This document shows positions 33,324 through 44,639 of a stretch of DNA of 64,000 nt, piece by piece. Position numbers and translations under genes: made by a program. Every line of letters starts with the position of its first letter. Position 1 is the stretch's first letter. The stretch is from Spirometra erinaceieuropaei (taxonomy: Eukaryota; Platyhelminthes; Cestoda; Diphyllobothriidea; Diphyllobothriidae). The notes beneath the pieces are model-generated. The model saw only the letters and a program-made list of their open reading frames with translations. It did no database searches and had not been told where the DNA came from. The DNA is taken from contig CACRXP010000094.1 in NCBI GenBank assembly GCA_902702965.1, forward strand, positions 161,107 to 225,106, given 5' to 3'.

Positions 33324-34381
33324 CTTCCGTCTCGACTAGCCGTCTCCCGAGTGTAATCCGTCTCGGTAGCTCCAGTGATGTCACAAACGAGCCCCGCCAG
33401 TACGGCCTCCTCAATACGGACTCGGAAGATGAGGTGGCAAGCACTACAGATCAGGAGGCGAACGAGGTCTCCGGTGAGGAAGTATTTGATCAGCGTTTGT
33501 TCGAGCCTGACGAGCGCTACCACCATCTACGACAACCAGGTGATGAGTCTGAGGGCACGGAGGGCGGCGCAGAGACCGTCCAAGGGACCGCGGTCTCTTT
33601 CGGCATTGATGGATATGCGACGTCACGCAGAGAAAATGACTCCCTTCAGCCTGCGGACGGCAGTCGGGGTGAGATCGGTGCTGCTGACGATGCAATTCTC
33701 GCCAGTCCCCCCATAGCGGAGACCGGTAGCCTTCTCGCTGGGCTGTCTTTAAACGGCATGACTGGTACGGTCGGCTCTGGCGTTGCCCTATCCTCTGACC
33801 TCTCAACCGTTGGGCGTCCCCTCCACCGCATGTTTCCCGCAAATCACCTTGAAGTTGGCCAGGAGGCGACACGCCTGAGAGCCAACCGTTCCAGTTACCC
33901 GCCTCAGCTGCCCGACCACAGGGGCCGTGCTACAGCGATTCATCTTGGCCGCCGACACCCTCCACCGACTTCGCATTGGAATCGTAGCAGCCGTCTGGCG
34001 CACCTGACTGCCACGGCAGCAACCGCAACCCCGACATCCCGCTCTAGCGGCTCCAGCGCGGCGACTACGCCACGTGATGGCCACTTTGGCCCTTATTTAC
34101 ACTCGCATCAGCAACACCAGCGCTCAGTGTCAGGGAACCTCGCCACAACAGTCAGCGCGAGCACGGTGGCAGTTGAGTCGCTCCCCTTTTCAACGGCCTC
34201 GCCGGAGGGCTGGGTAATCGCTCCGAGATCTAGTGTAGCAATGAATGGCGATCATGTGAACCGCTTTGATGACAGCTCTCGTGCCCCCACGCTGCCAGTT
34301 TTTCCTCACTCCAGCTCAACATCGAGCGAGGCCGAAGATGACATTGGTGATGGCTGTTGCCCCGATCCTCACGGATGGAGG
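33324..34381 (+). CDS. BTBD1/2/3/6-like gene, first visible coding exon
   Basis: This exon encodes 352 residues of N-terminal tail before the BTB domain. It is rich in Ser, Thr, Gly, Pro and His, with an acidic TDSEDE stretch near the start and no recognisable fold. A strong acceptor (pyrimidine run 33,305-33,322 ending ttttag) precedes it, and the reading frame stays open back to that acceptor. The first codon is split after one base, so at least one upstream exon with the start codon is missing from this model. The donor gtgagt is at 34,382. The last residues G-W-R place a tryptophan just before the first BTB helix, as in family members. Family tails are usually much shorter. Confidence 0.8.
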
Positions 34382-34564
34382 GTGAGTCATTCCCCTCCAT
34401 TTAAAGGGCAATATATCGATGGGCGCGGGGCGAAGCTAATAAATTTCACCCGATTAACTTAAGTGAGAGAGTGCAAGAGAGAAGGCAAGTTTGAGATCTC
34501 GATACCACACAGTTGAACCTGATTTACGACTGTCCGTATTTTTGATTTTCTTAACTCCCGAAAT

Positions 34565-35538
34565 TACAATAGGTTGAACAAATCATGAAAAGTCAACCGA
34601 AATTTCGAAATGCGTTCTCGATTCGGAAAGATTAATTAAGTGCGGTTGTAAAACTAATCATCATACAGCATAATTCTATAGTGATCCAGTGTCCACAGGG
34701 TGCTGACTTTCTGGCTGTATGTGAGAACCATGCTCAGCAAAAAAGACTACTTAAATAGCATGCAATTTTGTCATTGAATTTAGATGCCCACAGAAATTCA
34801 ATTATGTTTCGTTTAAAACATGCATACGAATATTCCTTCTTTTATTTATTCGGTAGAAAACCACGTAGTCTTCCAATTTCATACTCGAAATAAGAGTATG
34901 ATTCGGTTTTAATAAACTTTTCTAATTCCTAAATAATTTTGAAACCGGCTTGCTGTTATACTTGCATTCAGAGTTTCAAAACTGCAAGCCGTATTTATGT
35001 TCCGTGTACGAAAAACCATACATTTTTTACGATAATAAAAGGAGGTCATGTGATTTTCATAAAATTAGGCTGTGGATTTGGCAATATCGTTCACTTTACA
35101 ATCCATATTGGTAAATGCGGATACATTACGCTTTATGAACGGCCATTTCGCGGTATTAAAAATCTCACATTTAAAAACATTTTTAAAACCGAATTATACT
35201 CCTCCTTTGAGTATGAAATTGAAGGCAGACGTTATTTTCGACTTAATAGACAAAAGAATGAATACTTTATCCTTTTTCGTGAAATGTAATTGAACTTTCA
35301 AGGGCATCTAAAATGAATGAGGAAATCGCAGTGCCACATAAGTAGTCATTTTTTTCAGATTATAGTTCTTGGATGCAGTCGGAAATACAATCGTTCGAAG
35401 GAAAGCACCCTTTGCTAGCTGGATCATTATAGAATTATGAAAGAAGATGATTAGTTTTCCAGGCATACTTAATCAATATTTTCGAAACGAGAACGCATTT
35501 CGAAATTTAAGCCAACTTAGTTTGAGTTAGCCCACTAG
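34565..35538. mobile_element. Inverted-repeat element, copy 7 (reference copy)
   Basis: This is the clearest copy of the family. The left arm (34,565 to about 34,920) and right arm (about 35,190 to 35,538) are inverted repeats of roughly 340 bp, for example cgaaatgcgttctcg near 34,607 against cgagaacgcatttcg near 35,488. The centre is unique, about 270 bp. The left border is TA-CAATAGG and the right end reads ccactag. No transposase is encoded; the frame at 34,939-35,289 runs through centre and arm and is not conserved in other copies. Confidence 0.82.
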
Positions 35539-35690
35539 TCCCCCTTGTCTTTGTCGGTAATGCCATTCTGCCTATGTATCATGCGCCGCTGTGCGGCTGC
35601 TGGTTGGGCTCGAGAGAGAGCCCTTAAGGCAAAACGGAACGAGTAAGTTCCGTATGAACGATCGGTGAGCGCCCCCAACCACTGTAGTAT
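35539..35690 (+). repeat. SINE family S fragment
   Basis: The tail piece cccccttgtctttgtcggtaat is followed by the next unit's 5' part: gcgccgctgtgcggctgctgg and gaacgatcggtgagcgcccc. It abuts the right end of the inverted-repeat element directly. It matches 44,640-44,805 in order. Confidence 0.65.
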
Positions 35691-36254
35691 ATGCATCCAA
35701 ATAAGAAAGACAACATTGTTGGATGTTGGCCATAAAGGAAGATCGGTCTGAAACTTCAACAGCCGCGTATTGTATCAATAACAAAACAGGCATCCCAGAA
35801 ATCGTGGTGATGCTTACGCAACGGCAGACCATACCTGCAGCATTATCGCGTCTACCAAGTGTCGCCTAAATAACATGTGAATAGGAGTCTCAAAAAGTTA
35901 TTTTGAAGCAGCATTTAACCGTTGCGTGTGACCCTTTTGATCTCATTTTGTTATTCGCTTCTATTCTTAACTGCAACCACCACCTCAGATACGATCTGTG
36001 AGTTAGCACTTCGCTAGTGAGTGCTAGCGAACTTAAGAAAATCGAACGTATAGTGTGCGAATATCAGCTTAGTCTGCCATCTGTTGTCACTTTTGGTTTC
36101 GAAAACAAAACATCCAATTTTATCGCATCATGAAATCATATGCTTCTAAACGTCTTGTGGGGTTTTCTTTATAACTTGCTACTATACGACGTCTACTAAC
36201 ATAGAAAATTTGTCTACTAATTACTTTTTAATTCCCTTAGTTTCCTGTAGACCT

Positions 36255-36475
36255 AAAATGTGCTGATTTACTCCAAGTTTGCAGTTAATTTCTAAGGAAA
36301 TTCCAAAGCAACAATTTCTCATTTAGACTATCTACCAGAATACAGATAGCTAGCCGGGGGACCCACTGACAAGCTGAACCCCTGGAAGCTGTGCCATACA
36401 GAGCCAGAGCATCGATGAAACACGCTTGTATGGGCTTTTAGCTAGTACCTGTGCTGTTAGTATGGAATCACCTTA
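36255..36475 (-). repeat. Fragment of the 350-bp dispersed repeat
   Basis: Contains gggggacccactgacaagctgaacccc, the complement of the block at 15,955-15,985, and ends gcttttagctagtacctgtgctgtta, which matches 16,107-16,132. It is a partial, diverged member of the family seen at 15,681 and 54,930. Confidence 0.55.
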
Positions 36476-38153
36476 ACCTTATGTGTGTACTGCTGTATTT
36501 TGAGAAGAAATTATACTTGGTGTTTAAACGACCTGAAAAAACCGGCCCTATATTATCGTCAGTAGTTCCACTTCGTTAGAATTAAAACAAACATCTCTAC
36601 CAAGTCTGTCTTTGTAAACTTTGAAAAGGAACTCATGTTCAATGTTGAGAGCGACTGAGAAAAACAGCCGTTACGTTCATCAAAGCTAACTTCTCTGCAC
36701 TTTGAGCAATACTAAAGCTTCAATGCACGAACTGGTCGGATTTGGGGGAATCGAAGAACCTGGCGGATAAACTGGGGTTTTTACCTGCGAAACAATACCG
36801 CTGCATGTAATGCTGTAAAATGAGTTAACTGGTAACCACAAGCTCTCATGGCCCAATTACTGGTTCTTATACAACGAATCCGACAAATAATATTGGAAAA
36901 TTTGAATAGGCGAAGCATCGAAACTCGTGACAGAGATCTCTTGCCACTCACGCATCATCCCATGTTCAAAAAACGGCCCACAGCCAAACGTACCACGCAT
37001 ACCTACCGTCGGCCAATCTGTCTGGGTTATAAACTGGTCAGACGGGCTTCCCTTTCGACTTTGAGACGCAGACATCCGTATCTCTATGCATATGTATTTC
37101 GATATGCCCAGATATTCAAGGTCCAGATGTCTTCCGAAGAATAGAGGATGATCGTATTGAAGAGGAGATAAGTTCATGTACCAAGTTGTATTTTTACTGA
37201 AGTTCCGGAAACTTCCAATTTTCTTTCATCAGATTAATGTGCTTATTGTTCCATCAGCTCTTGAGTTGTTCATCCTTGTCGCTTGCCTCGTATTACGGCC
37301 GTGCTCGGTGCACGAACTCTGGCCTGCCCGTTTGCCATTGACTGGCTGTGAACTCTTTGAGGCTGATAAATGCAGGATTCGCGTGACCTCTATCCCGTTT
37401 GGATTCGGCGTAGTCGTAACCAAGTCTTTATGCTTGCTAGCCTCCCGAAAGTCAGTCGGTGGACTGATCAGCCGTTGCTGTTCGTGTGAGTTGCTCCCAG
37501 CCTCTCGAGTGCATCGGTGAGACAGTGTTCGACTTTGGGCGCGTGACATCTGGCGGCCACTTCCCTTCTGTTTCCTGAGCGTCAACCTATCCTAGTGGGC
37601 CTGATAGAACTTATCCGAGCTTTGCGCGTAACGTCTGATAGGCGGGGTGCAGGTCCATAGTTCGGTTGATTAGGCCTGTCGAGGACCAACTTTCGAGGAC
37701 CATTCTGGCCAACTTGTCATTGGCTCGGCCTTCCAAAGGCGAAAATGTGACTCAACTGCTATATGTGGCAGCCAGCAATTGGCGCATCCTCCACTTCCGA
37801 AGCAACTCACAAAGGTGGTTGTGACAGACCCTCAACCATCGTGTCCAAACACACTAAGACAATGAAAGTGAGAGAGAAAGGATGAAGTATCTACACGACC
37901 TTCGAGGCCGAGGACTATCCGAATCTCTTCATGTGCCAGTGCTTCAAAAACCTCATTTTGAGCGATCAAGCGGAGAAAAGTCGTAGTTGTGGCTTTCAGT
38001 CCGCCATTTTAAGCACGTTTTGGAGGTGACGGCAACGAAGCTATAACCTTTTGGGATAAGTGGGGCTCATTAACTAAAATGCACCAACTAGGAGCCAATC
38101 ATAGGCTCCCGAAAACTCGTTATCAGTAACAAAACAATCAATAGTTTTGTACA

Positions 38154-38480
38154 GTTTAGCATGCCAGAATTGCAATACGAACTATGTTGGTGAAACGGGC
38201 AAACGCCTAGCGGCTACCGAGTTGCTTTTTTGATTCTGTCTGTCTCATGCATGAGAGTGCAAAAATCTGTGAGATTCCCATTTGGAGAAAACAATCTACA
38301 CAGATGACATAAGTTTACTTGATGGCCTTTTTCGTCGGAATAGGATGCTTTCGCTTGATTAAACATACAGCTGACAGCAATCTGTCTTTGCAAGATAGGG
38401 TGGCTACTCTTATAGTTTAGAATGACTTCCACATAAGTTTCTTTGTGGTGAACCGTTATGCATAACGTTATGTGGGTCAT
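38154..38480. pseudogene. PLE-10: two opposed PLE fragments
   Basis: The + strand (about 38,154-38,228) encodes a GIY-YIG start, IVLYSLACQNCNTNYVGETGK, then stops. The minus strand (38,480-38,214) encodes a reverse transcriptase thumb and linker piece with HHKETYVEVILNYKSSHPI and LCRLFSPNGNLTDF. The two pieces point toward each other and overlap at the ends. They come from a rearranged PLE and cannot make a protein. Confidence 0.65.
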
Positions 38481-38584
38481 TCGCTGTTTACGCCCTGCCC
38501 CCCAAAACGGGCTACGTCTTACATACGCTGGACCAACACGGGGGCCACATCGGATTCTGGCAGGCGTTATCTTTGCGCAATAAC

Positions 38585-38935
38585 AAATGCCAACATCTAG
38601 GGGGTGCGCTGGCGTCGAAGAAATGGGCCCGCTTCCGCGCCCTCAAAATCCTGGTCATTTGTTGTGTGGACTATGGGGTGCGGAGTTGAGCGCCAAGGGG
38701 AGGATCCGTCCGAGCCATCCACCTGCGGCTTCTCTCGTCTCCGGTCTTCTTGACTCTGTCTTGACACCGGGCTCAGGCGGGGGAGCAGGAGAGAGTGTAG
38801 GTAGATGCTACGGAAATCTACTGACACTATAAACCCCTGCGCAAGTCGACGTCCCTGCTCCCACCACTGCTGTGGGGTATACGGTGGACATCGTCGAACA
38901 CGACGGTCGAAATACTGCGTCCTGCTTCACAGTCG
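38585..38935 (+). repeat. 400-bp dispersed repeat (R1)
   Basis: Plus-strand copy close to 60,318-60,718. It has the tgtgtggactatggggtgcgga block, cgtccgagccatccacctgcgg, cttgactctgtcttgacaccggg and gtatacggtggacatcgtcg. Confidence 0.75.
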
Positions 38936-39900
38936 CCTGCCGTGCATTACATTTTCCTGCCTCTTTGTCGCGGTGTACCAGCCGAATAGGAATTCAACCT
39001 ATGATCCGATGTCGGCGCACCCATTTTCCCCACCCGCCAGCTGACTTAAATCTCTTCAGAGCACATTTTGGTAGTTATGAGCATACAATATCTAGCATTC
39101 GCACGTAACAAAAACACAAAAATACAGTCTTTTAATACCCGCTTTTGTTATATAGCCGCGTGTTGGTTGGTTTACCTGCTGCACATATATCACTCATTGC
39201 CGCCCCCTCAGATTCAGCTAACACAGGTGCTTAATATGCTCACTGTTGTCTTTAGTACTTTTCTATTTTCCGACTTATGCGTGATCTGCTATTGTGTTTG
39301 GGCACAAGCCCGGCACTGTGTAGGCGGGAGGTAACCCGTTTGTTCTGCTTGTAGACGCCAAGTTCAAGAAGCATCTCTCAAGCAGCTCTCTACTCACAGG
39401 GTTTTCGTTTTTTGTGAGTAAATTGAGCTATAAAAAATCAGATGACCGATCTTTTCATATGTAAAGTGGGCGACGCTCTCCGGGTTTGCGTTATTTCTTC
39501 AAACTGTCAAAAAAGTCACAAATCTTTCTTTTATTGTATTTTCTGCAGTTAAAGCAGTCCTTGTGTGAATTAATTTAAAATGAAAAACTTATACGCAGTC
39601 TAATTTGGTTACTTTTTGTGAAGTCTGGGAAGACTTGGAAACGGGATAAGGCCAATTTGCCAATTTTGACCTAGCACTCTTCCATATTTTCTCTGATAAT
39701 AGGTTTTAGAGGTAATCGTAAACGTAAACATAAGCATACTTTAACAGCGATCGCCTCTAGTGCTTCCGAAACATTACATGTAAGCGGTCATTCAGCGCAT
39801 TCGACTGACATTTCACACGAAAATCGATTTGATCCGTCAGCCTGTAAGAAACAAGTTTCTGTCCACCTCAAGATCAATTTGCTTCCTAACCTGTCCATAG

Positions 39901-40932
39901 GCATCCTGCAAGGACTCACGTGCTCGTTTCAAGTACGTCCTTGAATCTGAACTCTTCGCCGACGTCTGCTTCCTCGTTGGCGCCGCGCCCAGATCTACCA
40001 ATACCGTCTCCAATCGACCCTCAAGGGTCCCAACACTCTCTCGACAGCCAACGTTCTCTAACGAGACAGACGATCGAAAGCAGCGTATGATCTCCTCTAT
40101 GATTGCCCAGGTCTCAGGCTCTGTGTCGCGTGGACAAGCCAGTCCTCCCAATGGCGCTGTCGAGGCCCCAGTTGACGAACCGACCGCAGCTGAGAAGGCG
40201 AAACGCCTTACGGAGCTCCTGCTTGCCATGAATATGGAGCAGTCAACCGCGAGTGAGGGCATGCTTCGGCCCTCCGAAGTCTCCCTCGACCCCTCTCCCT
40301 CCTCAACCGCTTCCTCCTCCTCCGCGCCCATCTCTTCATCCCTTACGGAGAACGAAGATCAACCGTCTGTTGCAGTCATGTGTGACATGACCGATACATC
40401 CGACATTGACTCAGACGAACGCCCAGTGGACACTGTCTCCACCTGCACTCAAACCCGTTCGGGTGCCCTCATCTATCGTCAGGTTCCAAAGGCTCAAGCA
40501 AGTGGACCTGCCGAGGGCTCCGAGGCGACAGCGGCTGCGGCGGTGGCGACCGTAGAACCAGCTGCTGGTGAGTCAACTTTGTCGTCTTCCACCTTGGTAA
40601 GGGCTGATGAGGCGACGGATGGGCTAACAAAGAAGTCAGCTGCTCGTCCAGAAAGTCCAGACTCCACTTCACGGATGGATTTTCGGGAGAGCGATCAGCT
40701 CCAGCTGCAGCAACAGCAACCCACACGGTTTTCTGCCCACCGTCTCATCCTCGCGCTGGCCTCACCCGTCTTTGAGGCTATGTTCTTTGGTCTCTTTACG
40801 GAGAACATGGCGTGCAATCGACGCTCCGCCACCGCGGATGGTGGTGGCAATACTTCGGGCAGTGGCTTCGGCGGTTCTCTGACCAACAAGAGCAATATGC
40901 TGGAGCTCTGCATCTCAGACGTGACTCCGAAG
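39901..40932 (+). CDS. BTBD-like gene, exon with N-terminal half of BTB domain
   Basis: This exon of 344 codons begins ASCKDSRARFKYVLESELFA and DVCFLVG (residues 373-379 of the visible protein), the first helix and strand of a BTB/POZ domain. The fold resumes at 40,729 with FSAHRLILALASPVFEAMF, the conserved AHR and CUL3-facing helix. Between them 39,982-40,728 encodes about 249 extra residues, rich in Ser, Ala, Thr and Gln, where family members have a loop of about ten. A second glycine-rich insert lies at about 40,813-40,895 before MLELCISDV. The acceptor is tgtccatag, the donor gtgagt at 40,933, both phase 0. The gene product is expected to be a CUL3 substrate adaptor. Confidence 0.88.
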
Positions 40933-41505
40933 GTGAGTATCAAAATCGCATCTGTACTCTATTTAGCGCTTCTTGCATAATCAACACAATAGGAAACCAG
41001 TCGCTGAAATATTGTTTATTCTGATTTACCTATTTTCCACATGGGAAATTTAGCTGTTAACAGTGCATTTCTTCTGGCACTATTATAAAAACGTTTGTTC
41101 CTTAATTGCATAACAGTTGAACCTTACAAAGAGAGCCGTAGTTTGAAGGTGGTGGGACAGTCATTAGCACAAGACCACATGTAATCCGTCTTTTTGCCTT
41201 TTACTGCATCGTCCTATGTGTTGGGACCTTTGTCTCCGGCATGTTTCCGCTCACTGGTACCATCGCCTTTTTCAACCACTGTCCTTAAGATGCCTTTGGC
41301 TTCGTAGACTTAAATTCCACCGAAACCGTCGAGTTTTGCACAATCTAAATAGCTGAATTGTTCAAGTCCGTCAAAGAAAACCTATCACAATAGTGAGTCT
41401 AGTAGTCATCTGGTGGATTCTATGTTGATTGGTTAGGGAATGCAGCCTAGGCAGTCTGCTTACTGATCAGAAGGAGAAGCGATCGCTGTAACAAGGGGTT
41501 TATTC

Positions 41506-41547
41506 GCCAGACGTTTCGGATTCTCACTTGAATCCATCATCAGAGAC
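41506..41547 (-). ncRNA. Hammerhead ribozyme motif (A type)
   Basis: On the minus strand: GTCT, CTGATGA, extra T, helix II GGATTC / GAATCC with loop AAGTGA, GAA, ACGT, cleavage base C, TGGC. Core complete; one helix I pair is lost compared with the copy at 42,430. Confidence 0.8.
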
Positions 41548-41786
41548 AGTAGCAGAAAAGGGTGACTCGTGCACAGGAAGTTGCAGTATTTATAGGATGC
41601 GGTCGCTATTCTACCGCATACCTATTGCAATTAACCGCGCTCCAGTTCATTAAGGATTGTTGCCCGCTGGTGCGCTAATTGCTTGCTGGCCGGCATGCAA
41701 GTTGTAAATTACCAAAATTTCATCATCCGTGTTGGATGCTGGCGTGATGATTGCTCGGCCATCTGGCTCACCGGCTTGCGCGCGCT

Positions 41787-42190
41787 GGTCTGTGTGCAGT
41801 TGCACACAGACCGGAGGCCTGCATGAAGCAACAGGTGATGAGACCAAAAGACTCACTGCCACGGCATGAAACACCTGGAGTCGTTTACAGGTCATGGTGC
41901 AGTTGCGGACAAAGCACCTACTTCGGAGAAACTGGAAAACTGCTCCGAACGCGAATTGCCGAACACGCGGCAGCGGTACGGAGGCATGACGCCAACTCTC
42001 AAGTCGCGGCCCATTCGACGAGACCCGGCCACACATTCAAGTTCGACAAAGCCGACGAGGGGATAATCGTGTGAGCCGCGAGTTGCTTGAGTCATGGTTC
42101 ACGGGACCTTAATCAATCAGCAAGTGCAACGACATGCCCACTCCATACTCCTTGCTGAGGCATAGGCTGGCCAAGGTAACTGACCACTCG
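41787..42190 (+). pseudogene. PLE GIY-YIG endonuclease fragment
   Basis: After the left arm the frame reads AHRPEACMKQQVMRPKDSLP, GVVYRSWCSCGQSTYFGETGK, RTRIAEHAAAVRRHDANSQ and ends early near 42,074. The continuation SRELLESWFTGP lies in another frame and is followed by a stop. The normal end PTPYSLLRHRL is still readable. The reverse transcriptase half is absent. It is of the same lineage as PLE-2. Confidence 0.82.
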
Positions 42191-42429
42191 GGGCGCGCGC
42201 AAGCCGGTGAGCCAGATGGCCGAGCAATCATCACGCCGGCATCCAGCACGGGTGATGACATTTCGGTAATTAACAACTTGCATACCGGCCAGCAAGCCAT
42301 AAGTGCACCAGCGGGCAACGATCCTTTATGAAGAGGAGCGCGGTTAATTGCTATAGGTATGCGGTAGCATAGCGACTGCATCCTATAAATACTGCAACTT
42401 CCTTGCACGAGTCACCCTTTTCTGCTGCC

Positions 42430-42471
42430 GTCTCTGATGATGGATTCAAGTGAGAATCCGAAACGTCAGGC
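42430..42471 (+). ncRNA. Hammerhead ribozyme motif (A type), best copy
   Basis: Helix I GTCT (42,430-42,433) / AGGC (42,468-42,471); core CTGATGA (42,434-42,440); extra T; helix II GGATTC / GAATCC with loop AAGTGA; GAA (42,460-42,462); helix III palindrome ACGT; cleavage expected after C 42,467. Every conserved core base is present. A loopless helix III implies a dimeric active form. Confidence 0.83.
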
Positions 42472-42651
42472 GAATAAAGCCCTTGCTCTAGCGATCGCTT
42501 CTTCTTCTGATCAACTCGATCCCGGAACTGACATCTTCGCTTTTATCGGTAGTCTGCCTTTTGTCTCATAATTTGTGAATCGCGTGCATTGCGGTAAACT
42601 GGGTGGGTCATTTGATCCAAGTGCGATTTACATCCTGGCTCTCAGTCTCGG

Positions 42652-42735
42652 CCCTGTGGTTCAGGTGGTTAGAACGTTGACCGTTTTCAGACCTTTCCCA
42701 TTCTGCCGTGTGTTCAAACCCCGGACTTTTCAGAA
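42652..42735 (+). repeat. tRNA-like SINE head
   Basis: ggttcaggtggttagaac resembles a tRNA D arm and box A. The later gtgttcaaaccccgg resembles box B. It is similar in layout to 32,758-32,836. The acceptor stem and anticodon loop cannot be completed. Confidence 0.45.
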
Positions 42736-44299
42736 GTGGATCAACTCAAATGTTCACCGCTGCCTTAACCGCATAGCAACGAAAGCAAACCGCTACTTTT
42801 AACTTGTCAGACAGTTTGCTCTCTTTAACCCTGCGCTTCTTCCTCAGATTGATGGTCAGGTGTTGTTTTTGCATGCAACAAGTCACTGCCTTGGAATGGT
42901 TAAGTGCTCAAGGCGCCAACCCTACTTGGTGCCTGATGACGCAGCTTGAACGCCCCCCCCGCCCTCACTCGAGTTGGTAATTCTTAAATTCTGATCTACA
43001 TTCTGCGAATACACCTAGGTCCTTACTCCCGAGAACACGCGCAGGGATCACTGCCTAGGGCAGATCTCGAAAACAATCACATTTACGTCTGTCAGAATAA
43101 CATAGACTATTCATTTTGACCTAACTGTGAAGCATTCGGTGACCTCAATAGCTTTCGAACCCAGGACAGAAAGTCGGACATTTGATGACGGCCAACACGC
43201 CAGCCAATTGAGCCACAGAAACTGTGAATTTAATCAAATTTGAGTCACGTTATGCGCCCAGTCTACTCCAATGTTTGACTAGCTCGGAGCTCAGTTCGGT
43301 AGGTTCTCTGGAGTGAAAGAGGTACGTATGCGATGCGTAGTGACATTTGATAAATGGACGGTATCAGATTCTGCCCGAATGCAGAAGAATTTAACCAGAG
43401 AGGCTTCCCCGGCATCGCTGCAGTAACTCGTGTCTGTCATTTGCGCGAAAGCACAGCTGTATATGATTTTCACATGCCTCCCCCACTTCCAGAGATCGTC
43501 TCATGTTCTTCGGCATTTGTCAGCCTGTTCTACCAATAGGGTTGCCTCCACTGGAACAGTTGAAATAGTCAACGCACATAAAAATGACCTGAGCCAGAAA
43601 TCTTGACCTTGGCACTCAGGTGTATAAACTGGACGCGTTCTTTAACAGCTAGAAATTCTGTTGAAAAGTCTATGGATTTTCTTACTATGCCTTAGCCCCA
43701 GCTTCTGGTTGCTGTTCAACCGTTCGCGCTTCTCTTTTACTGATAAAGCTGCTCTCACAGGATGTCGTTTGGGAAAATTTAAAAGAATCAGCAATTCTTC
43801 AGCCAGCGTTTGCTCTATTTCAAGCGGAGCACAAGTAACAAAAGGACTTAAAAAATTATGAAGAGTCCAGCTGCATGAAGAAGACTGCTTTTAATTAAAA
43901 TGAAGACCTCGGATGGTCGCGCTAAGAACTGATTGAATTGTGTTAGTGACGCTTTCGATGTTTCGCCTCTGTCGTATTTTGTAGCCCTACCTGCATTAGA
44001 CAAGCCCCTGCACAACTCTAAACCCCCAACCCCTAACGCCTGCCCCCCGCTAACCCCAACAGGTGGGATTACGAAATAGGGTCTCGCCGCTTCTTTGTGT
44101 GCCAATAAAGCAAACTCAACCAAACATGTCTGTGCTGTTGTCGAAAGTTACTTTTATTGACGCCAGTAAAGCAGGTCGCAGGGAACCAATGACGGAGCAG
44201 GTTTCTCTCCTTCCACGTGCAATGGCCTTGAGGGTATACGTTTTGTTAAGGGACGTGTGGTTAAATTAATTGCCGCCGTTTACAGCTTTAAGGTGGGTG

Positions 44300-44635
44300 A
44301 ATGCACCGATGTAGAAATTCATAGATGTTTTGCTCGTCGATTCTTAGTACGTAAATATGGCATTTTTTGATAAATTAACTGAAATTCTGGAATGGGTTTT
44401 TGATTTAAAAAGATTGCTTAAGCTGGATGGTGATATTAATTGACATGCGGAATAATCCCGAGATATTTTTATCCCGATGGGTGCTTGATCTTGAATGAGC
44501 GTCTTTCTAGTCGTCTGCGAAAACCTCGCTCCGTAAAAATGACTACTTTAGTAGTATGACTTTGTCCCGCCGGTGTTCGACGCCTCTACTTATTTAAACA
44601 TATGTTTTAGAAATCATGCCGAAAAATCTTCGACT
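44300..44635. mobile_element. Worn inverted-repeat element fragment, copy 8
   Basis: Only landmarks survive: aaaaagattgcttaagctgg near 44,407, gtaaaaatgactactttagtag near 44,534, and atttaaacatatgttttag near 44,592. The order matches one arm of the family. Identity is low. Confidence 0.4.
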
Positions 44636-44639
44636 GGCT

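Larger units (their letters stand above)
34382..39900 (+). other. Intron of the BTBD-like gene, repeat-filled
   Basis: Phase-0 intron with donor gtgagt and acceptor ctgtccatag. It holds an inverted-repeat element (34,565-35,538), a SINE piece, a palindromic piece near 36,255-36,475 related to the 350-bp repeat, PLE fragments (38,154-38,480) and an R1 copy (38,585-38,935). The stretch 36,476-38,150 holds nothing I can assign. Two antisense-overlapping frames at 36,848-37,177 and one at 37,229-37,585 have no motif. Confidence 0.75.
41471..42520 (+). mobile_element. PLE-4: endonuclease fragment between inverted terminal repeats
   Basis: The left arm (41,471-41,786) and right arm (42,190-42,520) are inverted copies of about 315 bp with high identity, for example ggatgcggtcgctattctaccg against the complement of cggtagcatagcgactgcatcc. 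Between them lies a PLE 3' coding fragment. Each arm has an intact A-type hammerhead, facing opposite directions. At 41,788-41,812 a small hairpin (ggtctgtgtgc / gcacacagacc) marks the left-arm-to-coding junction. Confidence 0.85.

Noticed and set aside
33444..33872. Open frames on the minus strand opposite BTBD exons (also near 39,837-40,331 and 40,469-40,943)
   Set aside because: They are antisense shadows of GC-rich coding exons and have no recognisable domains.
33434..34462. A single-exon gene starting at GTG 33,434 and ending at a stop near 34,462
   Set aside because: The frame is open upstream to a strong splice acceptor at 33,323, and a good donor at 34,382 joins it in frame to a BTB exon. 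The codons after 34,381 are intron.
34939..35293. Two overlapping open frames of about 115 and 73 codons
   Set aside because: They lie across the centre and arm of an inverted-repeat element and are not conserved in other copies.
36848..37585. Overlapping frames of about 100-118 codons on both strands
   Set aside because: Fully antisense to each other, no recognisable domain, inside a repeat-rich intron.
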